From Sipunculus nudus (Eukaryota; Annelida; Sipuncula; Golfingiida; Sipunculidae), in assembly GCA_026874595.1 (NCBI GenBank), contig CM049309.1, positions 68,678,926-68,742,925 of the forward strand: DNA of 64,000 bases. Direction: 5' to 3'. This document shows, piece after piece, positions 28,301 to 43,300 of this stretch (within the stretch, counting starts at the first letter, position 1; each line of letters starts with the position of its first letter). A program made the position numbers and the translations under genes. The notes under the pieces were generated by a model. That model saw only the letters and a list, made by a program, of their open reading frames with translations, was not told where the DNA came from and made no database searches.

Positions 28301-28929
28301 AAAACAAACCATTTGCGCATTCATAATTCCGGTCAATGTTATTCCAGTGATTTACTGCTCAGTTACTGGATATATCGCTCTCCGCTTCAGCGAGCTACAG
28401 CGGACCGCAGAAGTAACATCTAGCAAGCTCGCTTTATCAAAGGCGGTGCCGTCGCTGCGCCTGACACCGCAGCACAATAGGTGCACAATAGAGTTAATGG
28501 GCTTATCATGTCTTAATTGCAATTAGCGCACGACTGACACTCGCGACCTGGCAGGGCTTCTGACAGTTGTTACTCCATCCCTGTAAACTCCTTGGTTGTA
28601 TTCATGGGGGGGGGGAGAGGTTGGGGGGGGGGGGGGGGTTGGGGGGGGGGGAGGTGGGCGGGGGGGGTTGGGGGTTGGGCATTCCCTAGCTTCGGCCCTT
28701 TTGCCCTTTTGGTTATATATTGTAGTCCTGATTCGCTCTTGGATGGAATAATATGACCACATACGATTTCCTTTAACATCCTGTCCATGGATACCTGTTC
28801 TCCGGTTCAGTTTGCATGCCAGTAGTATAACTAGGCCGTTTCCACACTAAAAGTCTGTCGAATAGCGTAGCTCCAATACCGAATTCAATAGACGGTATGC
28901 GATAGACTTCCTGTTAGAATTTTTCCTGT

Positions 28930-28991
<62 letters not shown>

Positions 28992-31900
28992 CGTGAAAAA
29001 TTGCTCATATGATTTTGTAACTTGGGTGTTTCCATGTGTCCGTCATCGTTTTTTGCTAATGCGCGTATATGCGTGAAAACCGCCACTGAAGCAAACTTCG
29101 TGAACCCAGAGAATCGATGTAAAAGGACGTCAATCTACCATCGTTATGAGGATGCCCTGCCTGATCCACTGTCCCAATATATGGTCTATCAGTTCATGCA
29201 TATACGCGCACACGGAACACAGCTATTTTTTTACGCATATACGCACATACGCAAATACGCGTACATGGAAGCATAAGTTAATTAGATTTCGTATGGAAAC
29301 TATACCTCCCAATGTGTTTTCACTGATGTCCGAATGAATTCGGGTGGTGTGTGATCGGAGGGGTTGTGGGGTTGGAGGCTGTTAAACGGTACTCGATCCA
29401 CATCAGTGAATACTGGTGATTGTGAATACGGGTGTTGAGTGTCAGTGCTGTATATTTCAATAAAACGATCAAATCGAATACGGTGTTTTTAATACTTCGT
29501 GAATAAAAAACGCACTCACCGTGCACACTTCTGGAATGTGTCTGATGAGGCCAAGTACAGGGCAGCCATATTTACATGAACACATGCTTAAAACTTCCCG
29601 CCATCTGGAAGATTATAAAATTGGCGAAAAAAATGTAAAAGATCCTGTGTTAAAAGAATGAAATATTATAAAACAATTTAGAATAGAGCTATATGTTGGA
29701 CGAAGAGAGTTTGGTTGCTTATAGCATTGCAGTTTGCTTCTTGCTCATGCTGAAGGTAAATTTGCATGATGTGGCCTTGATTTTTTCAATAATTGAGACA
29801 AACTACGCAGGATTAAATTGACTAACACGCATGCTGAAATTCTGACATGGATACAGAATACCTAAAATTACCTGTCATGTGAGATTACTGCAGCACAGAC
29901 GTCCCGGTTCTCTGCATGGATGGCAAGATCGAGAAAGGAACTGCTGTCAAAGTTCTTGAGAAGTTTGGCCCCCATGGTCAGTAGCTTAGTGACGACACGA
30001 CTGTGACCTTCTCGTGCCGCAATGTGTAGAGCTGTGTCCTTCACAGTATAAATAAATGGTTATGTCCATATAAACGTCAGTAACTGGGACAACCTTAATA
30101 AACCAAACATATTTGCCTTCTACACTCGAATCAAGTTCTGTTGCATTACGGAAAATTAACATAATTCGTACAGCAGAAAAACACAAATAAAAAACAAGCC
30201 CCATAAGAATTTTAGATAAATTAGCCAACGGAGCCGGTAGAGACTGTTATAAGATAACCCTAAAAAACATGTGTTCAAATGTTGAGACACATCATTTATC
30301 ATTTTGGGGCTGCTCTGTTTGCGGATCCAGGCGTTGGCGGAGGTATGTGCTCCCTGGGTGCTTTCTAGATTCCTTCGTTAACACTCGAGTTGCACATTGT
30401 CACGCGCTATTAAAAAGACATCAGGGAAAACAAAACTGAAAATGATACTTATCGTACTAAAAATCGTGAAAGGGAACACATTCTTCCCGTGGTTTAACAT
30501 TAGTTTTCATTATTGATGCATGTTTCATTTATAAAGTCACAGTTATCATTTCACAATAAACACTTACCCCTGCTTTATTTGTGACGTCAAGAAGATGGAT
30601 ATGGCACGAAAGGATGATGGACATTGTATCCGTGTACCCGCCCTTCGCAGCCACATGGAGACACGTGTTACCATCGTTGTCCCTGGCAACGAGGACGACA
30701 AGCGCTGTTAATTACATGGTCAGGATAAAAGTTTTATGATATTTTTCAATATAAATTTCAAGTTGAAATCAAGCGAGGCAGTAATAACATTTCTGGCAAA
30801 AAGGTTGCAGGAGCTATTCCTCCGATTTCCAGAATGAAAAATGTCTTACCTTGCACTGAATTCTTAAGAGACTTATAATCCAAAATTGAAAAAAATATAA
30901 AAAAAACACAGTTAAAATTGTTTCTTTTAATTTTTTTGGTGAAGGTAATCGCCTCCATTTTTTATGCTCTTTTGTCTAATTCTTAATTTAAGAATGTAGA
31001 TCTGCAGAGTTACATTTCGGTTTGGGACTAAGTGACAGGGCTGAAGCATTCGCTTCCTATCATATCATTTTTGTATCCTGGTGTCACCTAGGCCCGGGGT
31101 CAACCGCACCTGCGATTCCTGGCTGTGTAATTATCCCGATTGCTGAGTCATAACACCGAGGAACCTCCAAAAGGCGCACTTACACGTTTGTGAGTGATAC
31201 GTGTCTGTTGGGCACATCCTTCCGATCAAGGCTGCAGAGCGCTAACCCTAGGTGAGGGCCGACCGTGAAAACCTCACCGCCTCGGCTGAGATTTGAACTC
31301 ACGACCTCCCGGCTTGGAGTCCTGTGCTCGATCTACTCCTGAGCCACAGAAGCCGGTTCGGTTCAGTTTACACAGTTTGCGACATGTTCATCACCGAAAA
31401 AAACTGAGAAGTAAACTTTTCATTCCAAATGATGACGTAACTCAATGCAATGTTATACGCAACAGACTTTTGTTACGTCACCATTTTCTAATAGACAGCT
31501 CTCGCAACCTTGCATAGTCATGAAAAGCATTCTGTGGAGGAATGTATTGTACATCTCATCCGGAAAGATACCATCCACGATCCATCGACATAAACAACAC
31601 AACTGAGAAAACACTTTCCTTCATATGTTATTACCTCACACACTGACAGAACCTCTGCATTTACGTTTGTGGCCGGGTTTTCCTTGTTGGAGATCATATT
31701 ATACCTGGCTTACCTGTTCAGCGAGGCTCCGCGGTGCAGAAGAAAGTCCACCACTTTGGTATGACCGTTGGTGGAGGCCAGATGGAGGGGGGTATATCCG
31801 GCTTCGTTAGATTCATTGATCGTGGTAGGGCCTCGGACCGTGTCGAGCAGCCGCTTACAGGTCTGTATTCTTCCATATCTGTAACATATACAGGGCGGAT

Positions 31901-34900
31901 ACTGGATTTTAGAATAGGGGGCCCAGAGGGGGAAGGTATTCTGGAGAGCAACCCCCTCACATAGTGTAGAAACATTTTGAAAATGTATGCTTTAATTTCG
32001 AAATCTTTGGTAATTTTAAAAGCATCATGATATTTTAAGGTTTTTAGCTTTTTTCTATTACTAATAGTAATTACTCGCAATTTTCTCCACATACACACAC
32101 ATACACATAATTTTATAAAAAAATATAAGGAAATAACAAAAGTACAACGAAAATAAGTCATTTACATTTACATAAGTCCATCTGCAATAACTGCAATGTT
32201 TTCAGCTAGCAAGTTCCTTTGTTTCCTAAGAATTAAAATAATAATTTTCGTTCACATTAAAGAAAATAAAATAATATTTTTTACAGATATGCTATATTGA
32301 GTAACAATAAAGACACTTTCTAAAAGAGACTGCACGTATACCGTATTTCCTTAATCTCAAATGTCTTTCTGTCATTTATTACCAGGGGTGAGTTTCAATA
32401 TACATATCAAGAGAGTATGGATCTATAAATGGGTTTCAATAAACAAAACTGTTTTCAGGATATGCGATTGCTTTGGTAATGTATGACAGAATCCAAGCCG
32501 TCTTGAAGTACAACAGGGCAGATTTTCAGAAACATGTGGCGCCAGAATTTTATATGTGTGTTTACGGCTTTAAGATAGGCCTACAAAAGATACGGAGCGA
32601 GCTGCATTTGACGCTGTACGGAAGTTGAAATTACATTAGCAACAAGGCGATCGTGTGTTTGAGGGGAAACGTTTGGACCTAATCATGATGAAAACATAAC
32701 AATAGTGCAGTTTTGATAAATGTGTCGATATTGTCGTAAATTGGACAGAATTAAGTTTAAGAAAATCGGTTGTAAATATGTTTTTTTCTTAACAGTTTGT
32801 TTAAATTTACATGTATAAATCACTCCTAATGGGTCAACAAGGGTGAATATTATTATTTACAGTAAAGGTCATGACCATGTTATTCAAATGGTTTCGAGAG
32901 TTGTTGCTTGGAGCTTCGAGACCGCCCTTTAAGGCTTAAGCCAAGACTCTAGTCTAAACATTATATTGTAACCGGCCCACACCGAAATACTAATGCTGAA
33001 ATAAGAATATTCGGTGTCCGAAGCTTACTCAGCTGCGAAGTGAATTGGTGATTCCCGACTTTTGGTTTTAGCGGTGAGGGATGCCCCGAGTTCCAGCAGC
33101 CTGGAGATGGTGGCCACCATGCCGCCTTTGGAGGCGTAGTGTAGAGGAGTGTAGCCATACTCATCCGCCTCATTCAGGAGCTCTTGTACAGTCTGTAATA
33201 TAACAGCATCTGTCTATATGCCACAGGAGCTCTTGTAAAGTCTGTAATATAACAACTACCTATATACTAAATCAGTGTAACCTCTATAATTTGGGACTCG
33301 GCCAAAATCCTCGTTTTATTGAGTTGCCCATTATATGAAGGTCAAGAATGAAACATGAATACATAACAGGTGCCTCATCTAGAGAGGTGTCCACCAGGAG
33401 AGGTTCCCTAAATATACTACTGCCCGTGTAATTGTGATAATATTACCTTAAAACTAGCAAAATGCGTTGTAATCAACGAAGACCAATTAAGGTTATGCTT
33501 TTACCCATTGCAAGTCATAATATTATTGTGTGTGTTTGTCTGTTCGTTTATTTTTTTATATGATTTTATATTCAAGATTGACCCGGATCCAGTCTGCAGA
33601 ACTCGCCTACTAGAATGAAAATTAAACCATTATTACTGATGTATAGTAATTTAGGTATTTCCAGAAAGGGCCTTTTTTTTAGACGGATTCATTATATTTA
33701 TGTTTGAGTTATAAACCATATAATTTTGTAGCATAAGGAAATTATAAAAACACTATTAAATTGGAATAGTTAGTTAATTACAATCAAGAACACTATAAAT
33801 GTTTTAAACAACATTACCTCGACATTCAAGGCAACAATGTTTACATTAGACAGTGCTGAATATAAATGTCTCCTAAGCAACCGAAAAAGTGTTGATTCCC
33901 AAACACACTTCAAATCACATTGGAAAAACTAGTACCTGACAATAAAAGGGGGTAATGTTTTTGAACAGTTATTAGTGGACGCAGTGTGGGAAAATGTGTT
34001 GAACGCGGATTCGAGAATGACCAAATCTGTATAACAACTAGAATATGAGCTATCGACAAGTGGCTGAAGGTATCCGTCACATCTCAGAGGCATGGATAAA
34101 GTGAGGCATGGCATCTCCAAACAGGACAGCCCGGCCAACTCTGTGGCGTCAGAGATGGCCAAGTATCCCAAGACGTACGGATGGACGAAATTAAAAATTA
34201 ATGTAGGTTGCAACACCAGTCATGTGTACAATATAATACCATCCTTGAGCTATGGACATGCAGCATTTCAGGCTGATACGTCAAACCATTCCTGAGACCG
34301 ATAAATGTATCTGTAAAATATTTGAATGTAGGTGGCGCCACCTGTCGTCAGTATGAGAAATCTATCCAAGATGGATGGGCATGGACAATTTAGGCTGATA
34401 CGTCAAATTACTCCTGAGATATTGTATTTTTTCACCAAAAGCAGACTTTCAGAAGGATGCTAGATGCAATTAATTGTAGGTTGGCGCGCCAGACTTGAAC
34501 CAGTCTTGACTTCTTGAAAAGTCTAATTCATTCCAAGACCTGTGGACATGCATATTTTCAGGCGGATAGATCAAAGTACTCCTGAGAAAAAGGCATCAAT
34601 GTATTTTACAAAAAAAGAACGGTAGGTCGCGACATTGGTATCGTGTATGAGAAAGCTTCCCAAGACGGATGGACATGCAATTTTCAGGCCCATACGCCAA
34701 ACAACTCCTGAGAAAATGGTATCAATGTATTCTATGAGAACGGAAAGGGAAGTAGCTCCACTTGTATCATGTATAAGAAAGCTATCCAAGATAAATGGAC
34801 ATCCCAAAATTCAGACCAATATATTTAACCACTCCTGAGATATGAGTAATTTTCATCCAAAGCCAACGTACGTATAGACGCCACGTAAAAACAACTGCAT

Positions 34901-37252
34901 ATGGCGCCTCCAGTCTTCAGATCGTGATGGAAGATATTCAAGATCTATAGGCATACCCGATCTCATCCCAATACATTGAAACACTCATGAGATATGGGGT
35001 ATTTTTACTAGGAAAAGATGCAAACATTGACACTGCGCGAACATATAGCAGGTGGCGCCACCAATCTTTAGGCACTAGTTCACACGTGCCCCGATAATAA
35101 TGCAAGGTTTCAGAAAGATCGGTCTAGGGGTCTCAAGATCGAGTTCGGCTCTCGAATGGCATGGCTTTGTCTCCGCTGCTGGGATCGGTGGAGGGAATGT
35201 GGGTTGCTTCTGACTTTGCGGTTGTGGATGCTGTAGCTTTCCTAAAAGGTCACCTACTCGGGATGTACGTTGGCGACCTCTCGCGGCTCTCTGCTTGGCT
35301 TGGTGTGGCATTGCGTCTGTTGGCTCAGAGAACGTGCTTAAGGAGCGCACAGGGCTGAGGTCTTGAACACAGCAGACTGTAGCTGCTCGACGAGCGTAAA
35401 CTTCTTATGGATGGATGGGTCTCAAGAGGAGTTCTCCGGACACGAACTCGGCTGAAAACATAGCATCCGCAAAACTTTGTGTTGGCGGATACAAATAGTT
35501 AACTGGCTTTGTACATGTAAGCCTGATGAATTAATGATACACATGTTATTGAAACAGACTACACTGTAAGTCCTCTTTAGGGTTATTTGGTCAATATATA
35601 GACTAGCGACAGTTCGGCCCTCTGACATTATTGCCAGATCACTGGCTTGCAAGTAGGGGGTCGTGTTTGTCACGGCTATATATAGACTGACCCAGTCAAT
35701 TCACCTGCCGAGTCTTTCAACATACTCCCGCTGAGAAAGCCACCAATCTCGCTCCAGACAGGTACTGCCTGGCGGCAAATTATATAACTAATACGGCTCT
35801 CTGACCGTCTCACTGCATCAAGCCGACAGTGAGTTACGTCTATGCATGGATGCATGTAATCACGTTTTTTAATTTACGCAATCTGGTTGCAAACATAAGA
35901 ACTAACGTCCTGGCAGGACTTACAATATGTTGAAAGGAGAAAAGATACTATGCAGGCTGATTAATGTACACACGATTTTGGCACCAAGTATTGGAAACTT
36001 ATCTTCATGTTTAATTGGGCAAAAGTTAAAAAATGCGACAGATTGCAAACCTAATAAGTAATATCTGATAGGCCTGAGTAATGTTCAATACAATGATTAG
36101 TGTTATAAAAGAGAAAGATATATAGAGTTTTTTACAACTGCCGAAAAAGCAAACTGAATATATACCAAGCGGTCCTACCATGTTGCAGCTACATATGGCC
36201 TGTTTGAAGTCTGTGGGTTTACCGTTGTTGATGATGATAACATGTAGGATGTTACGCTCGTGTTTATCTCGGACACGTAGGTCCGCACCACGTGACATTA
36301 ACATCTTAACCGTATCCCACGATCGTTTTTCCGCCGCCAAGAGGAGTGGGGTTCTGTCGTTACAGTCACGGGAGTGCAGATCTGCTCCCTGTCAAAATTA
36401 GTAGGAAATAAATAAAATCAAAATCTCTCTCTCTCTCTGTCTCTCTCTCACACACACACTCAGACACACACACGTCATTATTTGTACATTTTTAATAAAT
36501 TTCAGTATAAAATTTTAATATTGGTATTAATAATTAAAAAAAAGTACAGTTTTTCAATGAAAATAGTCGATTATTAAAGATGAAGCATATTCTTAGAGGT
36601 TATGTTTCATTTTTTTGGGTCTATTGCAATAATTGTAGGTTGTCATATGCTGAGCTTGATTCAAGAGGTATGTCTGCGTTACTGGTAAAGTCCTTATGTC
36701 GTCATAATATATGTAACTGTACATAAACCTATGCTCTTCGACATAGCTGTATTTAAATATTATGACATCAGACACATGGATTCTTAACTAAAAAAATACA
36801 ACTATGACGTCATCATGGATACCATAACTGGAATATGCCTGTCATCTGTTCAATATCTGATGCAGGTAACTTTATTTTAATATAAAACGTTGAATTAAAT
36901 AAACTGTTCCTGGACAAACTTACCTGGTCAAGAAGGAACTCGGCAACAGGGATACGGTCAAAAATGGCGGCTTTGTGAAGCGGCGTCATTTCAGTGAGAT
37001 CTTTCTGGTTCAGAACGAGGCTCTTTTTTTCGGGTTGAACCTCAAGCATTAACTTCAGCATGTCCAAGGAACCTTGGGCACTGGCTAGATGGAATGCGGT
37101 CTGCAGGTCTGCCTGAAAGGTTAATTTTAATAAAATATAAGTTACAAAATTATGACTTTTTTTTGCAAAATGAATAAGGCTGACAAAACCGTAACAAACA
37201 ACTATACATTATCTCCTTGCCCCAAAATTTAATATATGACATTCTGTCTAAT

Positions 37253-37289
<37 letters not shown>

Positions 37290-40273
37290 CTTTTAGAATA
37301 TTAAATATGGTGAGAAAATATTAATATAACCGGCCCGATTTTTATTAATGAGTGAGAGTTTTTTTTTAAAGATTGCCAAAAATATATTTCTCTGAACTTT
37401 TTAGGTAAAGCAACATTAACTTTCGTCAGTAGTAGTATATATTGATATATTATTTTTACGACGTTTAAACATTCATGTAGTTCAGATAACCATATCCTTG
37501 TTGTTATTATTTTCTGAAAAAATCTTGAGAATTGCACCTTACCAATCGTTTGCAAGGGTTGATTTCAATGTTTGGACAGTTTTCTTAAAACTAGGACCTA
37601 TACATTTATGTTAATGTTGGTGTGGTGATTAGAACACCGGACCATGTGGCTTGTCGAGTTATTTAATCCGACAGAGCCGATTACATTTCAGGAGGCGGCA
37701 TTACGAAAATTCTGGTGCCTCTTACTCAGGACTATTCCGGAATTCTGAGAAGTTCAAGAAAAAGCAGCACCGAACGAAAGGAAAATGGTAACAATCGGAC
37801 GAGACCGACGTCTTTGGTGATACCAGTCTGTACACTCTTTATAGAAGAAACAAGAGGAGCAGTGTCTACTTGCCTGAGCAGAGTCTATTGCAGCCCCAGC
37901 AGACAGGACGGTCCTTACAGCCTGAAAAGAATTAAAATAATTAAAAGAATTATCAACATAAATAAATAAAAGTTCAAATTAAAGGTTTAAAGGTACATTT
38001 ACATTTGCAATGATTTTTGTATTAGCTCACTCTATTTGTTCATTGTTGCTGAATACAACAGTTTCCCCGCAGAAGCGTCCCGACATATGGAATTACTATC
38101 TCCAGGTGACTTGTTTTTTTATGTTGTAGTGGTTCCGTTTGCGAGTAAACACAGTCCATGTATGTCTGTTTATCATAAGAAGATTGTTTGATCTTGTGCA
38201 TGTGCGACAAATGCCAAAAAAAGGAGAAGACACACGAAAGAAGAAGCATGTAGGCAACAACGGCTGGAAGCTTGAAAAATATTGATTTGTGAAGCTGCGC
38301 GGCACGCATACGAGGTGGCATGAGCGCTATGTTTATGATTTGCAACCACTGATTAGGTCCGATACAAGCTTATTTCCACAGGAGTAAACAATACTTTTAG
38401 AATGAAATTGGTGGATGTCATATTGTTACGGTATGTGAATAGGTTACTTTAATTTTAAAATTCTTATCTGGTAAAATCCTGTGCTATAGTTAGCAAATAC
38501 ATTTGTATAGTATAGATGCTGCTTATATGTTATATCCGACCACTTCTATTTTGACTGTGGTCAGATGCGGGACAAAATTGTTATGACGTTAAGTGTAATT
38601 GAACCTACGACATACAGATACAGAACGAAACATGCGGGTATTATATATATATTTTCGTGATTTTCACCTTTTTCGGTGTTTCGCGAGCGTTTCCGAACTT
38701 ACCAAAAATAACCTACACAAAGTTTATATCCATTTTTACATGAACAATCATTAAAAATCTTATCAATTTGACTAAAAAACTGAGAGAGGATGTAAAAAAC
38801 CAAAGGAATGGAAATTTTTTTTCATAATCTGCAGACAATGCAAAAGATTATATATTATGAAAATGAATTATGAAATGTATTTTACTATTTAAATTATCAC
38901 TTTAACAACTTTAAATAATAACGTATGATCAGGGCTGAGGATGTGGAATACAGGACTGTTCACTGCGTATATTGGGCTTATTATTCACGAAGGTTTTATT
39001 TTCGCGATAATTTCCAAACACGGCATACAGGTTTTCTGTTTTTGAACCTCTTACCTCGAGGTCCCCGCGCTGAACTGCGGTGTGAAGAGGCATATTATTG
39101 GAGGAGTCCGTAAACCTCAACACGTCTTCTCTTCTGTATCCACATTTGTCAGCTACAAAGACATTAAAGATATATAATCATTTACAATAATGTGTATTAT
39201 CTCATGCTGTTAGTTGATTTTAACCTGAATACTAATGTACAAAGTTTCCCAGCAATCTATCCCGGCATACGGATATACTAGTATTATCTTCGATTCACCT
39301 GTGTTCACGTTGTTATGGTTCTGTGTGTGAGTCTGTTTACCATAACACAAATGCGTGACCAGAGGTCAGATCATGAGCATGCGCATGTCCGATCTTGAGC
39401 ACTCCCACACAAAATGAAGAATATATAAAATATATAATTTGTGAAGTTGCGTGGTACAGCCATCAGGTAGCGGATATATTATGTTTATGTGCAGCCCCAG
39501 TGGTCGCGCCGGATGTAAGCTTATTTCCACTCGTGAACAGGGGTAAACATACAGGTATTGAACGAAATATTGGCAGATACCATAATATTTTACCCTAATA
39601 TACCATAACATCATAGTCTTTTTATATTTAACGTAACTGGTATGTGAATAGGTCACTTTAACAAGTGAAGTAAAGATTTATCGAATGGATGTCATAGCTA
39701 AAGCCTATAACAGTTCTTGAATAATTACAACAGCCAAGAAAAGAGATCTCTATTTTTGATGTGCTATTTATCTAATAAGACAGCAAAATAATTTTTTAAA
39801 ATTTATTATTTTACAATAGATTAAATCCGTTTATATATATGCAGTTTGGAGATTCGTCCGTTTTTGTTAAACCAAGAAATCAAAAATGTATGGTACCAAA
39901 GAGTATTTATATTTCTTGGAATGTGAGGAAATAACAGAACCAGTAACTCATCTTATATATGGATGATGAGAGATAAAACGTTCGGCTCTCTCCGCTGACG
40001 ACCCGGGTGCGATCCCCTGCGTGGCTATGAGAGTGGCTTGTTGTAGCCCGTCAAGGGCTTTCTGCGGGTTCTCCGGTTTCCCCATGCACCTTTACAGGTG
40101 AATATTAGGTCACCTTGTAAAATTCATATCCCCAGTGGATGGGGCAGAGCCATGAACGGTTGAATCGGTACTAAGTTTTTTTTTAATTTGAACGACAATA
40201 TGAGTTAGGCTGGAAAAGTCAAGGTTCGAATTTTCTGGGGTAATTTGACTGATAACACAAGTAATATACTTAA

Positions 40274-40346
<73 letters not shown>

Positions 40347-43300
40347 CACAAAGACTGAGCTGCACTTTCACACCATTATACGTATTTGTTTGGATTAAAA
40401 TGAATAACACTAGAAACTCAGCGCAATTCAACCCGTAGACTAATGTAATGACAAATATATCCATTCCATTACCTTTTAATTCGGACACAAAAAGCTTTAT
40501 ACAGCATAATTGAAATTCCTTCTGCATCAAGGGTGTAAAATGAAAATTGTCCGTCTTCATCAGGCAAAATAACACTCATTCCAGGGCTAATGGGGACCAA
40601 AGCATTGTGTATGAGCCTTTGAATGATACAGTTAACAAAACCATGAAATGTAAATTGCCAGCTCTGAATGTCCGCGGTACCAAATGTCCGTCGCATTATG
40701 TAAGCCGTACGTGCTTTATGATGTTAAAAAGGATGGTCGGTCCACGTATGCTTACTCATGGCAGCTTTATCTATGTCGCGATTTACTTCGGATAATTCAG
40801 ACAACATACGCTACAGTTAAACAAATATTTGGCAATATCCTTTTTCATCACAGATTCATTTTTACGTATTCATATAGCTACTTCTCTTTCGTCACTTGCA
40901 TTATCTAGCATGGGCTGCCATTTCTCTTACAAAAAGGCTTTCAAAGTCCATTTTCTTCACTGACGCAAACACAACTTAACTATACACACAAAGACATATG
41001 CATTAGTTATTTCTCTCTCTGTGCAACACTATATCAGCCATAAGTGCGGTCGTTTTTGGCGGTCTGAGAAAACAGTAACGCCCCCAGCGAAATAGGTTTA
41101 TGACGGAGATTTTGTGTATGGACAATCAGTTAATGGACATCAGAGATGGCATTGCTTTTTATCACCACCGTAATTATGTTCGTCAGTGAGTTGGCGTTTT
41201 CGATCAATAATCATTGCGTGCAGGATAATTTTGTTTTCCCTTTTATCTCTCGCGTGCGATTGTGTTTTATCATAAACTGTATGATGTAATATTTAATTGA
41301 CAAAAACATCGTCGATGCCATCATAAGTGTGACTTGTACAAAATATTCACGTATTGTGCCTATATATGTACGATCACAGTGATGTTAACCATTGTTTCTT
41401 TATCTTTTTTGGGCACCTCTTTAATAATCGTCTGTACTATTGGTCACTTTTTATAGATGAATTATTTATTCAATTAGCCTGTAATTATTCATTCCGGTCG
41501 CCTTTAATGTACACCACATTTCCAAACCTTGCTGCGTTTTGCCAGGTCGACAGGTTTCATTAAGGAGAGTAACTGTCGAAATGTTTCCTGATTCATAAAA
41601 CACTTAGTACATCGTACCCATCTGAACTTTGGCATAGAGGATCTTGTATATATAGGTTAATTATTACATATCAAAATCAAACACTGAATATGAAAAAGAA
41701 TTACTTGCTTAAATATTTATCATATTGGAACCATGTGGACTTTATTCACGATCCATTCACAAAATTTCCGGTTTTGCTTTCATTTTTTTCTCTATCTGAA
41801 CTATATTATTAATTCATGGAGATATGTTGTTGCAGTAGATTACGTTTGATTCATAAAAAATGTGCTGTTCACAAATGTTATGAAAAACAAAATCTGTACA
41901 TTCTTCGTATTACCACCTAATATAACACTACACGTATTTATTGTTCTTTTTGTTTTTATGTTATACTATATATAACCTAGGTCAACAACAGATCCGTATA
42001 TATTAACATCTTTTGCAGATTACTATTGAATAGTATACATAATGCTACGGGAGTAAGTGATGACCGGGGACAGTTTTCATATTTAAATAATACTTGCTGT
42101 ATCTTTGACCGATTTATGCATTGCACAGGACTGGCAATGTATGGTTTTAGGTAGACGTGAGACGTACTGGTACTATACTGTTTTTATTATCATTACTGTC
42201 AAATGGTGAGAATACATAATCTTTGTTTTATCTTTTGCTTTATTATGTCAATAAATTCAAAACCCCTATACGATGATTATTTTGCCCCTGTTAATTTCCC
42301 GCCCAACTTACATCTACCGTCCGGAAACCATTTCAACATTGCAGGAACTGTCAAAAGATAGCTTTCTTCGGACATGAGTAAACATAAAACCCCCTCTGCA
42401 ATTTGTGAGGCACGGCTTATTGCTGTCATATAAAGTCACCGTGACGAAGCAAAATTGAATTCAAAACAGACCGAGGCGTTACGTGGCAACTAATGCGATA
42501 TCCTAATTGTATCCATCACGGCTTTATCACAATGTCAAACACTTCAGGCTTTTATTGTATTTGCCCAATTACAGCCAGATGACGAGACCAGCCAGTTATC
42601 AAATTTTCAAGGTGGACACAACGGTCGAAGTCAGAAAGGCTTAAGTGCACGTCGTTACAGTGAAAACCCACGCCAAGTCGTTTGTTTCCGGGTATATAAA
42701 CAACGTGCGTGGTCCGTTAGTCAGCGAATTGGCAAGGGACAAATTACACTTTGGACAGTCATCAATATCAGTAATAAGATTCATCGACTAATGACTCGAG
42801 AAAATTAATCCAAACATGGCCCCGTCTATATAATGGTGGACACTGTCAAATTCGCTGGTGTTGGTTTACCAATCACTTCAGGTTCTTCATGTGTCAAGAA
42901 CTGAGTACACATTGAAATAAACAAATTAATTTAATTACATCCCATGCATATAGGGAGAAAATGAGAAGTCATTGCGTAAACTGTGTTTGGACTTTGACTG
43001 TGATTTGCCTTATTTAAATAAAACGGAATACAACTAAAAAGCAGCCACAGACCACACCACACAACCGCGACCATTCTGGATCGCCAGGTCCAGATTATTA
43101 TCAGGCTCCTGGTGTACCTTTGCTGTGTGTTACGTGCACATGACATGATGAATCCAAGCCAACATAAATATGTTTCGTGGTTTAGCAACTCAATGGCTGC
43201 TTCAAAGGTTTGCCCTGCCAACTAGAACAAATGTGACCCTATTTAGGTGACACCTTTGCAAAGTCCAGCCGGCAGAAAGTATCACCCCGTGCGGAAACTT

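Noticed and set aside
35075..35358. Opposed open frames (91 and 65 codons) in a GC-richer stretch
   Set aside because: Some protein-like composition, but no family recognised, no splice signals in keeping with the channel, and it follows directly on a repeat array; probably repeat-derived.
40469..40696. 75-codon minus-strand open frame with a plausible protein texture
   Set aside because: No recognisable domain, no clear splice sites, and it lies in an intron of the channel gene in which exons 5 and 6 already join in phase.
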